Translations under genes and position numbers: made by a program | NCBI GenBank assembly: GCA_036844945.1 | Contig: DAIUEV010000019.1 | Coordinates: forward strand, 1-50,840 | From: Palsa-461 sp036844945 | Lineage (GTDB): Bacteria > Actinomycetota > Acidimicrobiia > Acidimicrobiales > RAAP-2 | Direction: 5' to 3' | Length of the DNA stretch: 50,840 nt | Shown: positions 1-7,948 of the stretch, one piece after another | Layout of the letters: each line of letters begins with the position of its first letter | How positions within the stretch are numbered: the stretch's first letter is position 1 | The notes under the pieces: generated by a model | Seen by the model: only the letters and a program-made list of their open reading frames with translations | The model's database searches: none | What the model was told of the DNA's origin: nothing

Positions 1-666
1 GAGATCCCGATCGACAAGATCGGCGAGGTCATCGGCCCGAAGGGCAAGGTGATCAACACGCTCCAGCAGGAGACCGGCGCCGACATCAACGTGGACGACG
101 ACGGCATGGTCGGGACGGTCACGATCGGGGCGAAGGACGGCAACGCGGTGGCCGAGGCGAAGCGCAGGATCTCGCTCATCCTCGACCCGCCGTCGGCCGA
201 GATCGGCGAGGTCTACAACGGCAAGGTGGTCAACCTCACCAAGTTCGGGGCGTTCGTGAACGTCCTGCCCGGCCGCGACGGCCTGCTGCACATCTCGAAG
301 CTCTCCTCGCTGGCCGGTGGCCGGCGGGTGGGGGCCGTCGAAGACGTGCTGACCCTCGGCCAGGCCATCGAGGTGCGGGTCGACGACATCGACCAGCAGG
401 GCAAGGTCTCCCTGTCGCTGGCGAGCGTGCCGCCGGGCGAGGAGCCGGCCGCCGCGGAGCGGCCCCGGCGCGAGTCCGGTCGTGACCTCGGCCGGGACGA
501 CCGGCCGACCGGCAACGGCGGGGGCTCGTTCGCCTCCTTCGAGGACGCCTTCGAGGCCGAGCTGGTGGCCGACCTCGGTGACCTCGGCCCCGGGGCCCCG
601 GGCGACGGGCGTCCCGCGGGCGGCGATCGGGACCGGCGGAGATCCCGGCCGCCGCGCCGGCGTTGA
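1..666 (+). CDS. pnp: Polyribonucleotide nucleotidyltransferase (PNPase), C-terminal part
   Basis: The 5' end lies outside the window; the frame is open from base 1. The visible 221 residues hold a KH domain (GEVIGPKGKVIN near the start) followed by an S1 RNA-binding domain (GEVYNGKVVNLTKFGAFV to about residue 140), then a disordered Arg/Gly/Asp-rich tail of about 80 residues. PNPase is the phosphorolytic 3'-5' exoribonuclease of the RNA degradosome; the catalytic RNase PH domains are upstream of the window. The stop codon overlaps the TTG start of the M16 peptidase. PNPase next to an M16 peptidase is the gpsI-pepR pair of mycobacteria, and RNase J is encoded further along at 14219. Confidence 0.95.
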   Translation, partial: EIPIDKIGEVIGPKGKVINTLQQETGADINVDDDGMVGTVTIGAKDGNAVAEAKRRISLILDPPSAEIGEVYNGKVVNLTKFGAFVNVLPGRDGLLHISKLSSLAGGRRVGAVEDVLTLGQAIEVRVDDIDQQGKVSLSLASVPPGEEPAAAERPRRESGRDLGRDDRPTGNGGGSFASFEDAFEAELVADLGDLGPGAPGDGRPAGGDRDRRRSRPPRRR

Positions 667-1955
667 GCGCGGGGAGGGCCGCTCCCGCCATCACCACCGA
701 GACGCTCCCCTCGGGGCTGCGCCTCGTCACCGAGACCATGAGAGAGGTCCGGTCCGTCGCGGTCGGCTTCTGGGTCGGCAGCGGGTCGCGCGACGAGCCG
801 GCCGAGATGGCCGGGGCCTCGCACTTCCTGGAGCACCTCTTGTTCAAGGGGACCCCGACGAGGAGCGCCTCGGCCATCGCCGAGGCGCTCGACGAGGTCG
901 GCGGCGATTGCAACGCGTACACCACGAAGGAGTACACGGCGTTCTACGTGCGGCTCCTGGCCGAGGACTTGAGCCTCGGGCTCGACATCCTGAGCGAGAT
1001 CATGTGGGACCCGGCGCTACGCACCGTGGACCTCGAGGCCGAGCGGAGCGTGATCCTGGACGAGATCCTCATGCACGCCGACGAACCGGCCGACCTCGTC
1101 GTCGAGCGGTGCTTCGGGGCGCTCTTCCCCGACCACCCGCTCGGACGCGACGCGCTCGGCACCGCCGAGAGCGTGGGCGCGATCACCGACACCGACGTCC
1201 GGCGATTCTTCGGGATCCACTACCGGCCGGGGAACATGGTGGTCTCGGTGGCGGGCGACTGCCGCCACGACGACGTCGCCCGGGCGATCGAGGAGCGGTT
1301 CGCCGGCACCCCCGGCGGCGCCGCCCCCGCGCGCAGCGCGCCCGTTGACCCGACCGAGCCCCTCGTGGTGCTGCGCCGGCCGACCGAGCAAGCCCACCTC
1401 ACCCTCGGGATCCGATGCGTGTCCCGGTTCGACGATGACCGCTGGGCGTTCTCGGTGCTCAACCACACCCTCGGCGGCGGGATGTCGTCCCGGCTCTTCC
1501 AGAAGGTCCGGGAGGAGCGCGGCCTCGCCTACTCGATCGGTTCGGAACGGCTCGCGTACCAGGACGCCGGCTCGCTGTGCGTCGTCGTCGGGACCGCTCC
1601 CGGCCACGTCGACGAGGTCCTCCACATCGTGGCCGACGAGCTCGAGCGCTTGGCCTCGCAGGGGGTGACCGAGCGCGAGCTCGCCGTCGCCAAGGGGTAC
1701 CTGCGCGCCGAGGCCCTGCTGGCCGGCGAGGACTCGCTCGCGCGGATGAGCCGGATCGGGGCCGGGCTCCTGCTCCACGACGAGGTGAAGACGATCGAGC
1801 AGATCCTGGCGCTCATCGACCGCGTCACCCTGGACGACGTCCACCGGGTGGCGGGCCGGCTCCACGAAGAGCCGCGCACGCTCGCGGTCGTCGGGCCCTT
1901 CGACAAAGACCGTTTCGACGGCGCCGCCCGCGGCCTGGCCGGCCACGTGGCGTAG
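663..1955 (+). CDS. M16 family zinc metallopeptidase (PepR/YmxG-like)
   Basis: A 430-residue protein of usual M16B length. The inverted zinc motif HxxEH is present as HFLEH (H54, E57, H58), with the distal Glu in the EAERSVILDEI segment near residue 134. The C-terminal half carries the GGGMSSRLFQKVREERGLAYS signature of the second M16 domain. The TTG start at 663 overlaps the pnp stop, which argues for translational coupling. Known members are processing or oligopeptide-degrading peptidases working as dimers; the substrate here is unknown. The pnp-M16 order matches Rv2783c-Rv2782c in M. tuberculosis. Confidence 0.93.
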   Translation: MSAGRAAPAITTETLPSGLRLVTETMREVRSVAVGFWVGSGSRDEPAEMAGASHFLEHLLFKGTPTRSASAIAEALDEVGGDCNAYTTKEYTAFYVRLLAEDLSLGLDILSEIMWDPALRTVDLEAERSVILDEILMHADEPADLVVERCFGALFPDHPLGRDALGTAESVGAITDTDVRRFFGIHYRPGNMVVSVAGDCRHDDVARAIEERFAGTPGGAAPARSAPVDPTEPLVVLRRPTEQAHLTLGIRCVSRFDDDRWAFSVLNHTLGGGMSSRLFQKVREERGLAYSIGSERLAYQDAGSLCVVVGTAPGHVDEVLHIVADELERLASQGVTERELAVAKGYLRAEALLAGEDSLARMSRIGAGLLLHDEVKTIEQILALIDRVTLDDVHRVAGRLHEEPRTLAVVGPFDKDRFDGAARGLAGHVA

Positions 1956-1965
1956 GCAGGCCTCG

Positions 1966-4701
1966 GTGGCGACCGCCGCGATCGCCGCCGCCCCCCGGGG
2001 CCTCGCGAACCGCGCCGCCAGCTGGTGGCGCGGTTCGCCCGACGCCCGACCGGTCGCGTTCCTCCTCGTCCTGCCGGTTCTCGTCTTCGCGGTCCCGGCG
2101 ATGACCGGTCACCCGGCCATCAGCTTCGACAACCTGTTGCAGAACTTCCCGCTCCGGGTGCTGTCCGGGTCGGACATCCGCCAGGGCCACCTGCCGCTCT
2201 GGAACCCCACCATCTGGGCGGGGTCGCCCCTCCTCGGCGGCCTGAACGCCGGCTCCTTCTATCCGGGCACCCTCCTGTTCGTGGTCCTTCCGGGCTTGCT
2301 CGCCTGGACCCTCAATCTGATCGGCGTCTACTGGGCCGCCGGCCTCGGGATGTACGCCCTGCTCCGGCAGTTCCGGCTGCGGCCGCTCGCCTGTCTGCTC
2401 GCCGGCGTCACCTACCAGTTCGGCGGAGCCATGACCGGCCAGCTGGTCCACCTCGGGATCATCCAGGGCATGGCGTGGATGCCCCTCCTGCTCCTCGCCG
2501 AGCTCCGGTTGTCGTGGTCGGTGCTCGGGGCGGGGCCGTCCCCCGAGTACCGCCCGGGCCCGACCCCGAGGTCGTCCCCGTGGCCGTGGGTGACGCTCCT
2601 CGGCGCGCTGATCGGGCTCGAGCTTCTGACCGGCGAGCCGCGCAGCATGGCCGAGACCGAGATCGCCGCCACGGTCTTGTTCGCCTGGCTGGCCCTGCGG
2701 TCCTATCCGGGTGCGGGCGTCGACCTGGCCCGCCGGGTGCGGCTGGCCGGCTACGGGGTCCTCGCCGCCGCCTGGGGCGGCGCGATCGGCGCCGCCCAGC
2801 TGCTCCCGGGCCGCTCGTTCATCCTGGCCTCCCAGCGGGCGACGGAGAGCTACGCCTACTTCGGTCTCGGCTCGCTCCGACCGTCCTGGACCATCCTCAT
2901 GCTCGTCCAGAACCTGTTCGGCGGGAACAACATCTTCGGTCAGCCCGCCTTCTCCACCGGCTACAACCTTCCCGAGGTCACCGGCTATGTCGGGCTGCTC
3001 CCGCTCGCCGCGTTCTTCGTGCTGCTGGTCCGGGCGCTGGGACGGCGGTCGGACCCCCGCGCCCGGGACTGGCGGCCGTGGCTGTTCCTGGCTCCCCTCG
3101 GGCTCCTGCTGTCGTGGGGCACCTTCACCCCGCTCGGCCACCTGTTCGCCCAGATCCCCTTCTACAACAAGGTGCGGCTCGACAGCCGCAGCCTCGGGAT
3201 CGTGGACCTCGGGCTGGCCGTGTGCTTCGGGTTCTGGCTCGAGCTGTTCCTGGCCGGCGAGTGGAAGGAGCGGGTCGCCCGGCCGGCCCGGTGGCTCCGC
3301 GAGGTCGCGGCCCCGGTGGCCGCGCCGGTGGCCGGCCTGCTCGCCGCGCTGGCCATGTTCGCGTTCCCCGCCACGGTGTTGAACGCGTTCGGCGCCCTCC
3401 CCATCGACTCCCCGGGCCGCCGTCCCTGGATGGCGGCGCAGGCCGCGGTGGCGGCCGGGGCGGTCGCGGTCATGTGGGCCTGGCGCCGCCGTTCGCCCGC
3501 AGTCGCCCGTCGTCTCCTCGTCGCGGTGGTGGCGGCCGACCTCGGGCTGTTCGCGCTCAGTTGTTCCACCGGGATGTTCGCCGGGGGCCAGCCCGAGCCG
3601 ACCCGGGCCGAGGCCGCCACGGTCCTCGGGACGACCGGTCGCTTCGCCATCGTCACCTCGCCGAGCATCACGGTGCTGAGCGCGATCTCCGAGCCCGACA
3701 TCAACGGGCTCACCGGCCTCGACAGCGTGCAGGGCTACGGGTCGATCGTGAGCGGGACCTACGACCAGGTCACCGGCGCCCACTACCGGTCGTCGATGGA
3801 TCCCTGCGCGCTGGCCAAGGGGGTCTTCGTGCCCCTGCGGCTGTCGACGCTCCTGCTCCGGCCGGGTGCGCTGATCCACGAGCGGTTCCCGGGGACCCCC
3901 GCAGCGGCGGTGCCCAGCTGCCCCGGCTCCCCCGAGCCCGGAGCGGGCGCCACCCGCACCTTCTACCTCGGCCGGCCGTTCGCCCTGACCCGGGTCGATC
4001 TTCGCTCGGCCGACCCTCCCGCCGCGGCCCCCCGGGTCGGCGTGCTCTCGGCGAGCGGTTCGGTCCTCTTTCCGGCCCAGTCGCACGCGCGCACGGCGAG
4101 CGGCTGGACGGTCAGCTTCGCCGCGCCCACGACCGCGCTCGGCATCGACGTCCGGGGGAACGGGCGCGCCTACGACGAGACCTCGACGGTCACTGTGGAA
4201 AACGGCGCGGTCTACGAGCTCGACGGCCCGTTCCAACGGGCCGTCGGCCAGCCGATCTGGCACCTCACCGGGCGATGGGCCGGCTACGCCCGGTTCCGCA
4301 CCGACCGGCTCGGGCCACGGGTCGCGGTCGAGGGTGTCGGGGGGGCCACGGCTCGGCGGGTGTCGGTCACCCAGTGGGGGACCGAGACCGACGTCGTGGA
4401 CACGCCGGCGGCGGCGACGGTGCTCCGGAGCGAGGCCTATCTCGCCGGGTGGCGGGTGAAGGCGACCCCCGCCGGGGGCGGCCCCTCCCTCGAGCTGCCG
4501 GTCTTCCGGGTGGGCCTGATCCAGGGGGTGAGGGTCCCGGCCGGGCGCTGGACGCTCGTCTTCACGTACTGGCCCTCGGGCCTCGCGCTCGGCGCGGTGG
4601 CCTCGGCGCTGGGCGTGGTCGCCGTGCTCGCGGTGACCGGGTGGGGCTGGCGTCGACGAGTGCGGACCAAGGCGCGGCCCTTGTCGAGCCCCTCGGGTTG
4701 A
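1966..4701 (+). CDS. Large YfhO-like polytopic membrane protein (putative GT-C glycosyltransferase)
   Basis: 911 residues, GTG start 10 bp after the M16 stop. About a dozen hydrophobic segments fill roughly residues 25-530, followed by an extracellular beta-rich region of about 300 residues and a final transmembrane helix near the C-terminus (LGAVASALGVVAVLAVTGW). The N-terminal SFDNLLQNFPLR and PLWNPTIWAGSPLLGG motifs are typical of the YfhO/GT-C membrane family. Family members are thought to decorate cell-envelope polymers using lipid-linked sugars; the substrate cannot be read from this sequence. It may be cotranscribed with the upstream peptidase. Confidence 0.8.
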   Translation: MATAAIAAAPRGLANRAASWWRGSPDARPVAFLLVLPVLVFAVPAMTGHPAISFDNLLQNFPLRVLSGSDIRQGHLPLWNPTIWAGSPLLGGLNAGSFYPGTLLFVVLPGLLAWTLNLIGVYWAAGLGMYALLRQFRLRPLACLLAGVTYQFGGAMTGQLVHLGIIQGMAWMPLLLLAELRLSWSVLGAGPSPEYRPGPTPRSSPWPWVTLLGALIGLELLTGEPRSMAETEIAATVLFAWLALRSYPGAGVDLARRVRLAGYGVLAAAWGGAIGAAQLLPGRSFILASQRATESYAYFGLGSLRPSWTILMLVQNLFGGNNIFGQPAFSTGYNLPEVTGYVGLLPLAAFFVLLVRALGRRSDPRARDWRPWLFLAPLGLLLSWGTFTPLGHLFAQIPFYNKVRLDSRSLGIVDLGLAVCFGFWLELFLAGEWKERVARPARWLREVAAPVAAPVAGLLAALAMFAFPATVLNAFGALPIDSPGRRPWMAAQAAVAAGAVAVMWAWRRRSPAVARRLLVAVVAADLGLFALSCSTGMFAGGQPEPTRAEAATVLGTTGRFAIVTSPSITVLSAISEPDINGLTGLDSVQGYGSIVSGTYDQVTGAHYRSSMDPCALAKGVFVPLRLSTLLLRPGALIHERFPGTPAAAVPSCPGSPEPGAGATRTFYLGRPFALTRVDLRSADPPAAAPRVGVLSASGSVLFPAQSHARTASGWTVSFAAPTTALGIDVRGNGRAYDETSTVTVENGAVYELDGPFQRAVGQPIWHLTGRWAGYARFRTDRLGPRVAVEGVGGATARRVSVTQWGTETDVVDTPAAATVLRSEAYLAGWRVKATPAGGGPSLELPVFRVGLIQGVRVPAGRWTLVFTYWPSGLALGAVASALGVVAVLAVTGWGWRRRVRTKARPLSSPSG

Positions 4702-4839
4702 GCGCGCCCGGGCGTCCCTGACACCGGATGATGGAATGGACGGCCAGATGGTGCCGCGTCGCTGTTCGAGAGCCGCCGGATGGGGCAAGATAGGAGGAGT
4801 CGGAACCGCCCTTCGGGCGATTTCCGAGGGGGGGGTGTG

Positions 4840-5085
4840 ATGAGGCTTTCGAGTTTCGCCAGGGTGGCCGCCACCGGTGCGGCCGTCGGTGGTGCGGCCT
4901 ACGTGCCGCTCGCCACACTGGGCTCGCAACCGGCCGGGGCGACGCCGGGCTTCGGGTCCCTCCGGGTGGTGCTGACGAGCGACCCGGCGTACTACATCTA
5001 CACGAAGGACGCCACGTGCGCGATCTTCGCGCCGTTCGGTCACGAGTCGCACCAGTGGAAGTGCGTCTACAGGGAGGCCACATAG
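4840..5085 (+). CDS. Small exported protein of unknown function
   Basis: 81 residues. The ATG at 4840 follows a G-rich Shine-Dalgarno (GAGGGGGGG just upstream), better than a start 60 bases earlier. The N-terminus looks like a Sec or lipoprotein-free signal peptide: MRLSSFAR, then a hydrophobic Ala/Gly-rich stretch and a possible AGA-T cleavage site near residue 37. The mature part is about 45 residues with two cysteines (TCAIFAPF and WKCVY), which could form one disulphide. No family recognised. A small stem-loop (4807-4819, CGCCC-TTC-GGGCG) lies in the presumed leader. Confidence 0.55.
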   Translation: MRLSSFARVAATGAAVGGAAYVPLATLGSQPAGATPGFGSLRVVLTSDPAYYIYTKDATCAIFAPFGHESHQWKCVYREAT

Positions 5086-5124
5086 ACGAGGCAGGGCGGC
5101 CGATCCGCCGTCCGCGACGGTGAG

Positions 5125-5379
5125 ATGGCCCCAGCCGCGCTGAACTTCGAGGACTTCGCCTCGGCGGTGTCGCTCGAGCTCGGACCGTTCGGCGACACGG
5201 AACTCGCGCCCGGGACGCGCGTCGTCGAGGACGCCGAGTGCGACTCGCTGGACGTCTTCTGTCTGGTGATGCTCGTCGAGGACCTCGCCGGTGCCGCGCC
5301 GGGCGAGGCCGACGACCGCCCGATCGCCACCTTCGGCGACGCCTACGCCCTCTACCTGGCCCTCGCCGGTGACCGCTGA
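5125..5379 (+). CDS. Acyl/peptidyl carrier-like protein
   Basis: 84 residues, the usual size of a stand-alone acyl carrier protein. The helix II signature is visible as ECDSLDVFCLVMLVEDL, with S41 in a DSL motif, the position that would carry 4'-phosphopantetheine. The remainder is acidic and helical, also as expected. The gene overlaps the next gene, a GNAT acyltransferase, by 11 bp, suggesting that the carrier delivers an acyl or aminoacyl group to it. It is not the housekeeping fatty-acid AcpP by context, since no fab genes are nearby. Weak Shine-Dalgarno; family assignment rests on the DSL motif and size. Confidence 0.65.
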   Translation: MAPAALNFEDFASAVSLELGPFGDTELAPGTRVVEDAECDSLDVFCLVMLVEDLAGAAPGEADDRPIATFGDAYALYLALAGDR

Positions 5380-5998
5380 GCCCCCGGCCGACGGGCCGGC
5401 CCGCCGTCCGCTCGTCCCCGCTCCCCTGTCGGGGGTGGCGGTCGACCTCGTGCCGGTGACCGAGGAGTCCTACGGGTACCTCTACGACCTCGCCACCCAC
5501 CCCGAGGTCTCGGTGCGCTGGCGGTACCACGGCACGGTGCCCAACCGGGACACGTTCTTCGCCGAGATCTGGGCCGGCATCTTCGCCCAGCTGCTGGTGG
5601 TCGACCGGGCGAGCCACGAGCGAGCCGGGCTCGTCGTCGCGTACCAGGGCAACCTTCGCAACGGGTCGGTGTGGATGGCGGCGGTGAGCGATCCCCGCTT
5701 CCAGGGACAGCGCACCGGCATCGAGGGCTCGTTCTTGTTTGCGAACTACCTGATACGGACGTGGCCGTTCCGCAAGATCTACTTCGAGATCCCCGAGTTC
5801 AACCTCGACCAGTTCGGGAGCGGGCTCGGCCGGTTCTGGCACGAGGAGGGCCGGTTCAAAGAGGAGCTGTACTACGACGGCCAGTACTGGGACGTCGTGA
5901 CCGTCGCCCTGTACCGCGACGAGCTGGACGCGCACCCGTTGTTTCGCCGGGCCATCGAGGCGGCCCGGCGGGCGGCGAGCCGGGAGCGGGGCGGCTGA
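5369..5998 (+). CDS. GNAT family N-acyltransferase
   Basis: 209 residues from a GTG at 5369 that overlaps the end of the carrier protein gene. The order of elements is that of RimJ/RimL-type GNATs: VDLVPVTEESYGYLYDL at the start, a cofactor-loop-like segment SDPRFQGQRTGIEG near residue 105-118 and a final EEGRFKEELYYDGQYWDVV strand. Overlap with the carrier gene implies translational coupling and a possible use of an acyl-carrier donor instead of acetyl-CoA; that donor is inference. Substrate unknown. Confidence 0.72.
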   Translation: MTAEPPADGPARRPLVPAPLSGVAVDLVPVTEESYGYLYDLATHPEVSVRWRYHGTVPNRDTFFAEIWAGIFAQLLVVDRASHERAGLVVAYQGNLRNGSVWMAAVSDPRFQGQRTGIEGSFLFANYLIRTWPFRKIYFEIPEFNLDQFGSGLGRFWHEEGRFKEELYYDGQYWDVVTVALYRDELDAHPLFRRAIEAARRAASRERGG

Positions 5999-6006
5999 GC
6001 GTTCCG

Positions 6007-6498
6007 GTGCCCGGGCCGGTGAGCGCGCTCATCGGGCGCTACGTCGACGAGGCGCTGAACGGTGCGTCGACCGAGGTCCTGCGCGAGCTGTTCCTTCCCA
6101 ACTACCGGGACCACGAGCCGCTCTCGGGCGCCCAGCTGGGGTCGCTCGCCGACCTCGAGCTCTTGGTCGGGTTCCTCGGCCTTGCGTCGACCGACATCGC
6201 GTTCGTGCTCGAGGACGTCTTCGAGGCCGGCGACCGCGGCGCCTACCGCATCTTCGGCGAGGGGACGGGCTCGGCCGACGAGTTCCTGGCGCTGGCCCGG
6301 GTCGGAGGGGCGGCGGGCGCCCACGACACCGTCCGCTCCCCCCTGTCCCGCCTGCCGACCGGGGTCATGCACTACCACTACAGCTCGACCGGGATCTTCG
6401 TCGTTCGGGGCGGCCGCTTCGCCGAGCGCTGGGGCCACGAGTTCGTGGCGGCCGAGCCATGGCGGCCGGGCCCGGCCGGGGGGCCCCGGGGCCGGTAG
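6007..6498 (+). CDS. SnoaL-like (NTF2 fold) protein
   Basis: About 163 residues from GTG 6007 (GTG 6019 also possible). Features of the SnoaL/ester-cyclase NTF2 fold: an N-terminal helix VSALIGRYVDEALNG, the segment LRELFLPNYRDHEPLSG, then strands DIAFVLEDVFEAGDRGAYRIFGEGTG and a C-terminal GIFVVRGGRFAERWGHEF. The His-containing MHYHYSSTGIF strand is in place of the usual FxxxG motif. These folds serve as small-molecule cyclases, isomerases or binding proteins. It follows the carrier and GNAT genes with a 8 bp gap, so the three probably act together. Its TAG stop is also the start of the dapB -10 hexamer. Confidence 0.6.
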   Translation: MPGPVSALIGRYVDEALNGASTEVLRELFLPNYRDHEPLSGAQLGSLADLELLVGFLGLASTDIAFVLEDVFEAGDRGAYRIFGEGTGSADEFLALARVGGAAGAHDTVRSPLSRLPTGVMHYHYSSTGIFVVRGGRFAERWGHEFVAAEPWRPGPAGGPRGR

Positions 6499-6501
6499 GG
6501 T
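6496..6501 (+). promoter_or_regulatory. Candidate -10 hexamer of dapB (leaderless)
   Basis: TAGGGT lies 8 nt before the dapB ATG at 6510, so transcription should begin at or next to the start codon. No Shine-Dalgarno is visible. One of a series of such sites in the window. Confidence 0.4.
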
Positions 6502-6509
6502 TCGCTCCG

Positions 6510-7319
6510 ATGCTCCGGGTGGGCGTGGTCGGCGCGGCGGGACGCATGGGTCGCACGACGCTCGCCGCCGTGCAGGAGGCCGACGACCTCGAGCTGGTCT
6601 GCGCGGTCGACCCGGCGTGGGCCGGCCGGGACCTCCCGGATCTTCTCGACGGGCCATCGCCGGCCCTGGCCGTCGCCGACGGGCTCGACGCGCTGGCGGC
6701 CGCAGAGACCGACGTGGCCGTCGACTTCACCACGGCGGCGGGGATCGGGGAGCGGCTCGAGTGGTACGCGGCGCACGACGTGCACGCGGTCGTCGGCACG
6801 AGCGGCATCCCGCCGTCGGTGATGGCCGAGGCGGCCGAGCTGTTCGGGCGGGCCCGGGTCAACGCGGTGATCGCCCCCAACTTCGCGGTCGGGGCGGCCC
6901 TGCTCACCAAGTTCTGCGAGCTGGCGGCCCCGGTCATGGACGGCGTCGAGATCGTCGAGCTGCACCACGACGGCAAGGTCGACGCCCCGTCGGGGACCGC
7001 GCTGCACACCGCCGAGCGGATCGCGGCGGCCCGGGAGGCGGCCGGGGCCGGGCCGTTCGCCCCCGACCCGACCACCGAGGTCACCCTGGCGAGCGCCCGC
7101 GGCGGGCTCGGCCCGGCCGGCATTCGCGTGCACGCGGTCCGGCTCCCGGGCATGGTCGCCCACGAGGAGGTCATCTTCGGCGCGGCGGCCCAGATCCTCA
7201 CCATCCGGCACGACTCCTTCGACCGGCGCTCCTTCATGCCGGGCGTCCTGCTGGCCATCCGGCTGGTGGGGGAGCGACCCGGGCTCACCGTCGGGCTCGG
7301 GCCGCTGCTCGACCTGTGA
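6510..7319 (+). CDS. dapB: 4-hydroxy-tetrahydrodipicolinate reductase
   Basis: 269 residues. Rossmann motif VGVVGAAGRMGR at the N-terminus binds NAD(P)H, and the catalytic signature ELHHDGKVDAPSGTA contains the conserved HH, Lys and DAPSGTA residues. It reduces 4-hydroxy-tetrahydrodipicolinate (DapA product) in the diaminopimelate/lysine pathway in the cytoplasm. The ATG at 6510 is chosen because it precedes the Rossmann strand directly and has a TANNNT -10 eight bases upstream; an upstream in-frame ATG at 6459 would lie inside the SnoaL-like gene. Five other dap genes lie in this window. Confidence 0.96.
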   Translation: MLRVGVVGAAGRMGRTTLAAVQEADDLELVCAVDPAWAGRDLPDLLDGPSPALAVADGLDALAAAETDVAVDFTTAAGIGERLEWYAAHDVHAVVGTSGIPPSVMAEAAELFGRARVNAVIAPNFAVGAALLTKFCELAAPVMDGVEIVELHHDGKVDAPSGTALHTAERIAAAREAAGAGPFAPDPTTEVTLASARGGLGPAGIRVHAVRLPGMVAHEEVIFGAAAQILTIRHDSFDRRSFMPGVLLAIRLVGERPGLTVGLGPLLDL

Positions 7320-7320
7320 G

Positions 7321-7908
7321 GTGAGCCTCCGGGCCGACGGGGCCGACACCCGGGAGCGGATCCTCGAGGCGGCCTACGCCTGCGTCGCCCGCTGGGGCCT
7401 CTCCAAGACGTCGGTCGAGGACGTCACCAAGGAGGCCAACCTGTCGCGCTCCACCCTCTACCGGTACTTCCCGGGCGGGCGCGAGGAGCTGATCTCGGCG
7501 GTCGTCGGCTGGGAGTACGACCGCTTCTTCACCCGTCTCTACGAGGCCGTGCGCGACGCCGACACCCTCGAGGAGGTCATGGAGCGGGGCCTCACCTTCG
7601 CCCATCGCGCCATCGCCGGCCACGAGGTGCTCCAGCGGGTCCTCCAGACCGAGCCCGAGCTGCTCCTCCCGGCGATGACGGTGAAGAGCGAGGCCACGCT
7701 CGCTCTGGTGGCGGCGTTCCTCACCCCCTACCTCGAGCGCCACCGCCTCGCGCCGGGGGTGGACGTCGCCGAGGCGGCCGACTTCCTCGCCCGGATGGTG
7801 CTGTCCTACATGACCGCCCCCGGGCGCTGGGACCTCGACGACCCCGAGCAGGTGGCCCGGCTGGTGAGGGCCGAGCTCCTGGGGGGCATCCTGCCGGCCG
7901 CCCGCTGA
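7321..7908 (+). CDS. TetR family transcriptional regulator
   Basis: 195 residues, GTG start 1 bp after the dapB stop. N-terminal TetR helix-turn-helix: TRERILEAAYACVARWGLSKTSVEDVTKEANLSRSTLYRYF split over residues 10-51, with SRSTLYRYFPGG as the recognition helix. The C-terminal 140 residues form a helical ligand domain with no recognisable ligand. It sits between dapB and a GGDEF-EAL protein and could control either. A second TetR gene at 11326 shares the unusual recognition-helix end YRxFPGGRxxxxxA. Confidence 0.9.
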   Translation: MSLRADGADTRERILEAAYACVARWGLSKTSVEDVTKEANLSRSTLYRYFPGGREELISAVVGWEYDRFFTRLYEAVRDADTLEEVMERGLTFAHRAIAGHEVLQRVLQTEPELLLPAMTVKSEATLALVAAFLTPYLERHRLAPGVDVAEAADFLARMVLSYMTAPGRWDLDDPEQVARLVRAELLGGILPAAR

Positions 7909-7923
7909 GGGCGCGGGATCCCA

Positions 7924-7945
7924 CCGGCGCTCCGGCGGGCGCCGG
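7924..7945 (+). promoter_or_regulatory. GC-rich stem-loop just before the GGDEF-EAL start
   Basis: CCGGCGC (7924-7930) pairs with GCGCCGG (7939-7945) around an 8-base loop. The hairpin ends 3 nt before ATG 7949 and 12 nt before ATG 7958. It has no U-tract, so it could be a weak terminator for the tetR transcript or a structure that masks the ribosome binding region of the downstream gene. Confidence 0.45.
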
Positions 7946-7948
7946 AGA

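Noticed and set aside
1825..5052. 1075-codon minus-strand frame
   Set aside because: High-GC shadow of the M16 and YfhO genes; low-complexity Arg/Pro/Gly/His sequence without motifs.
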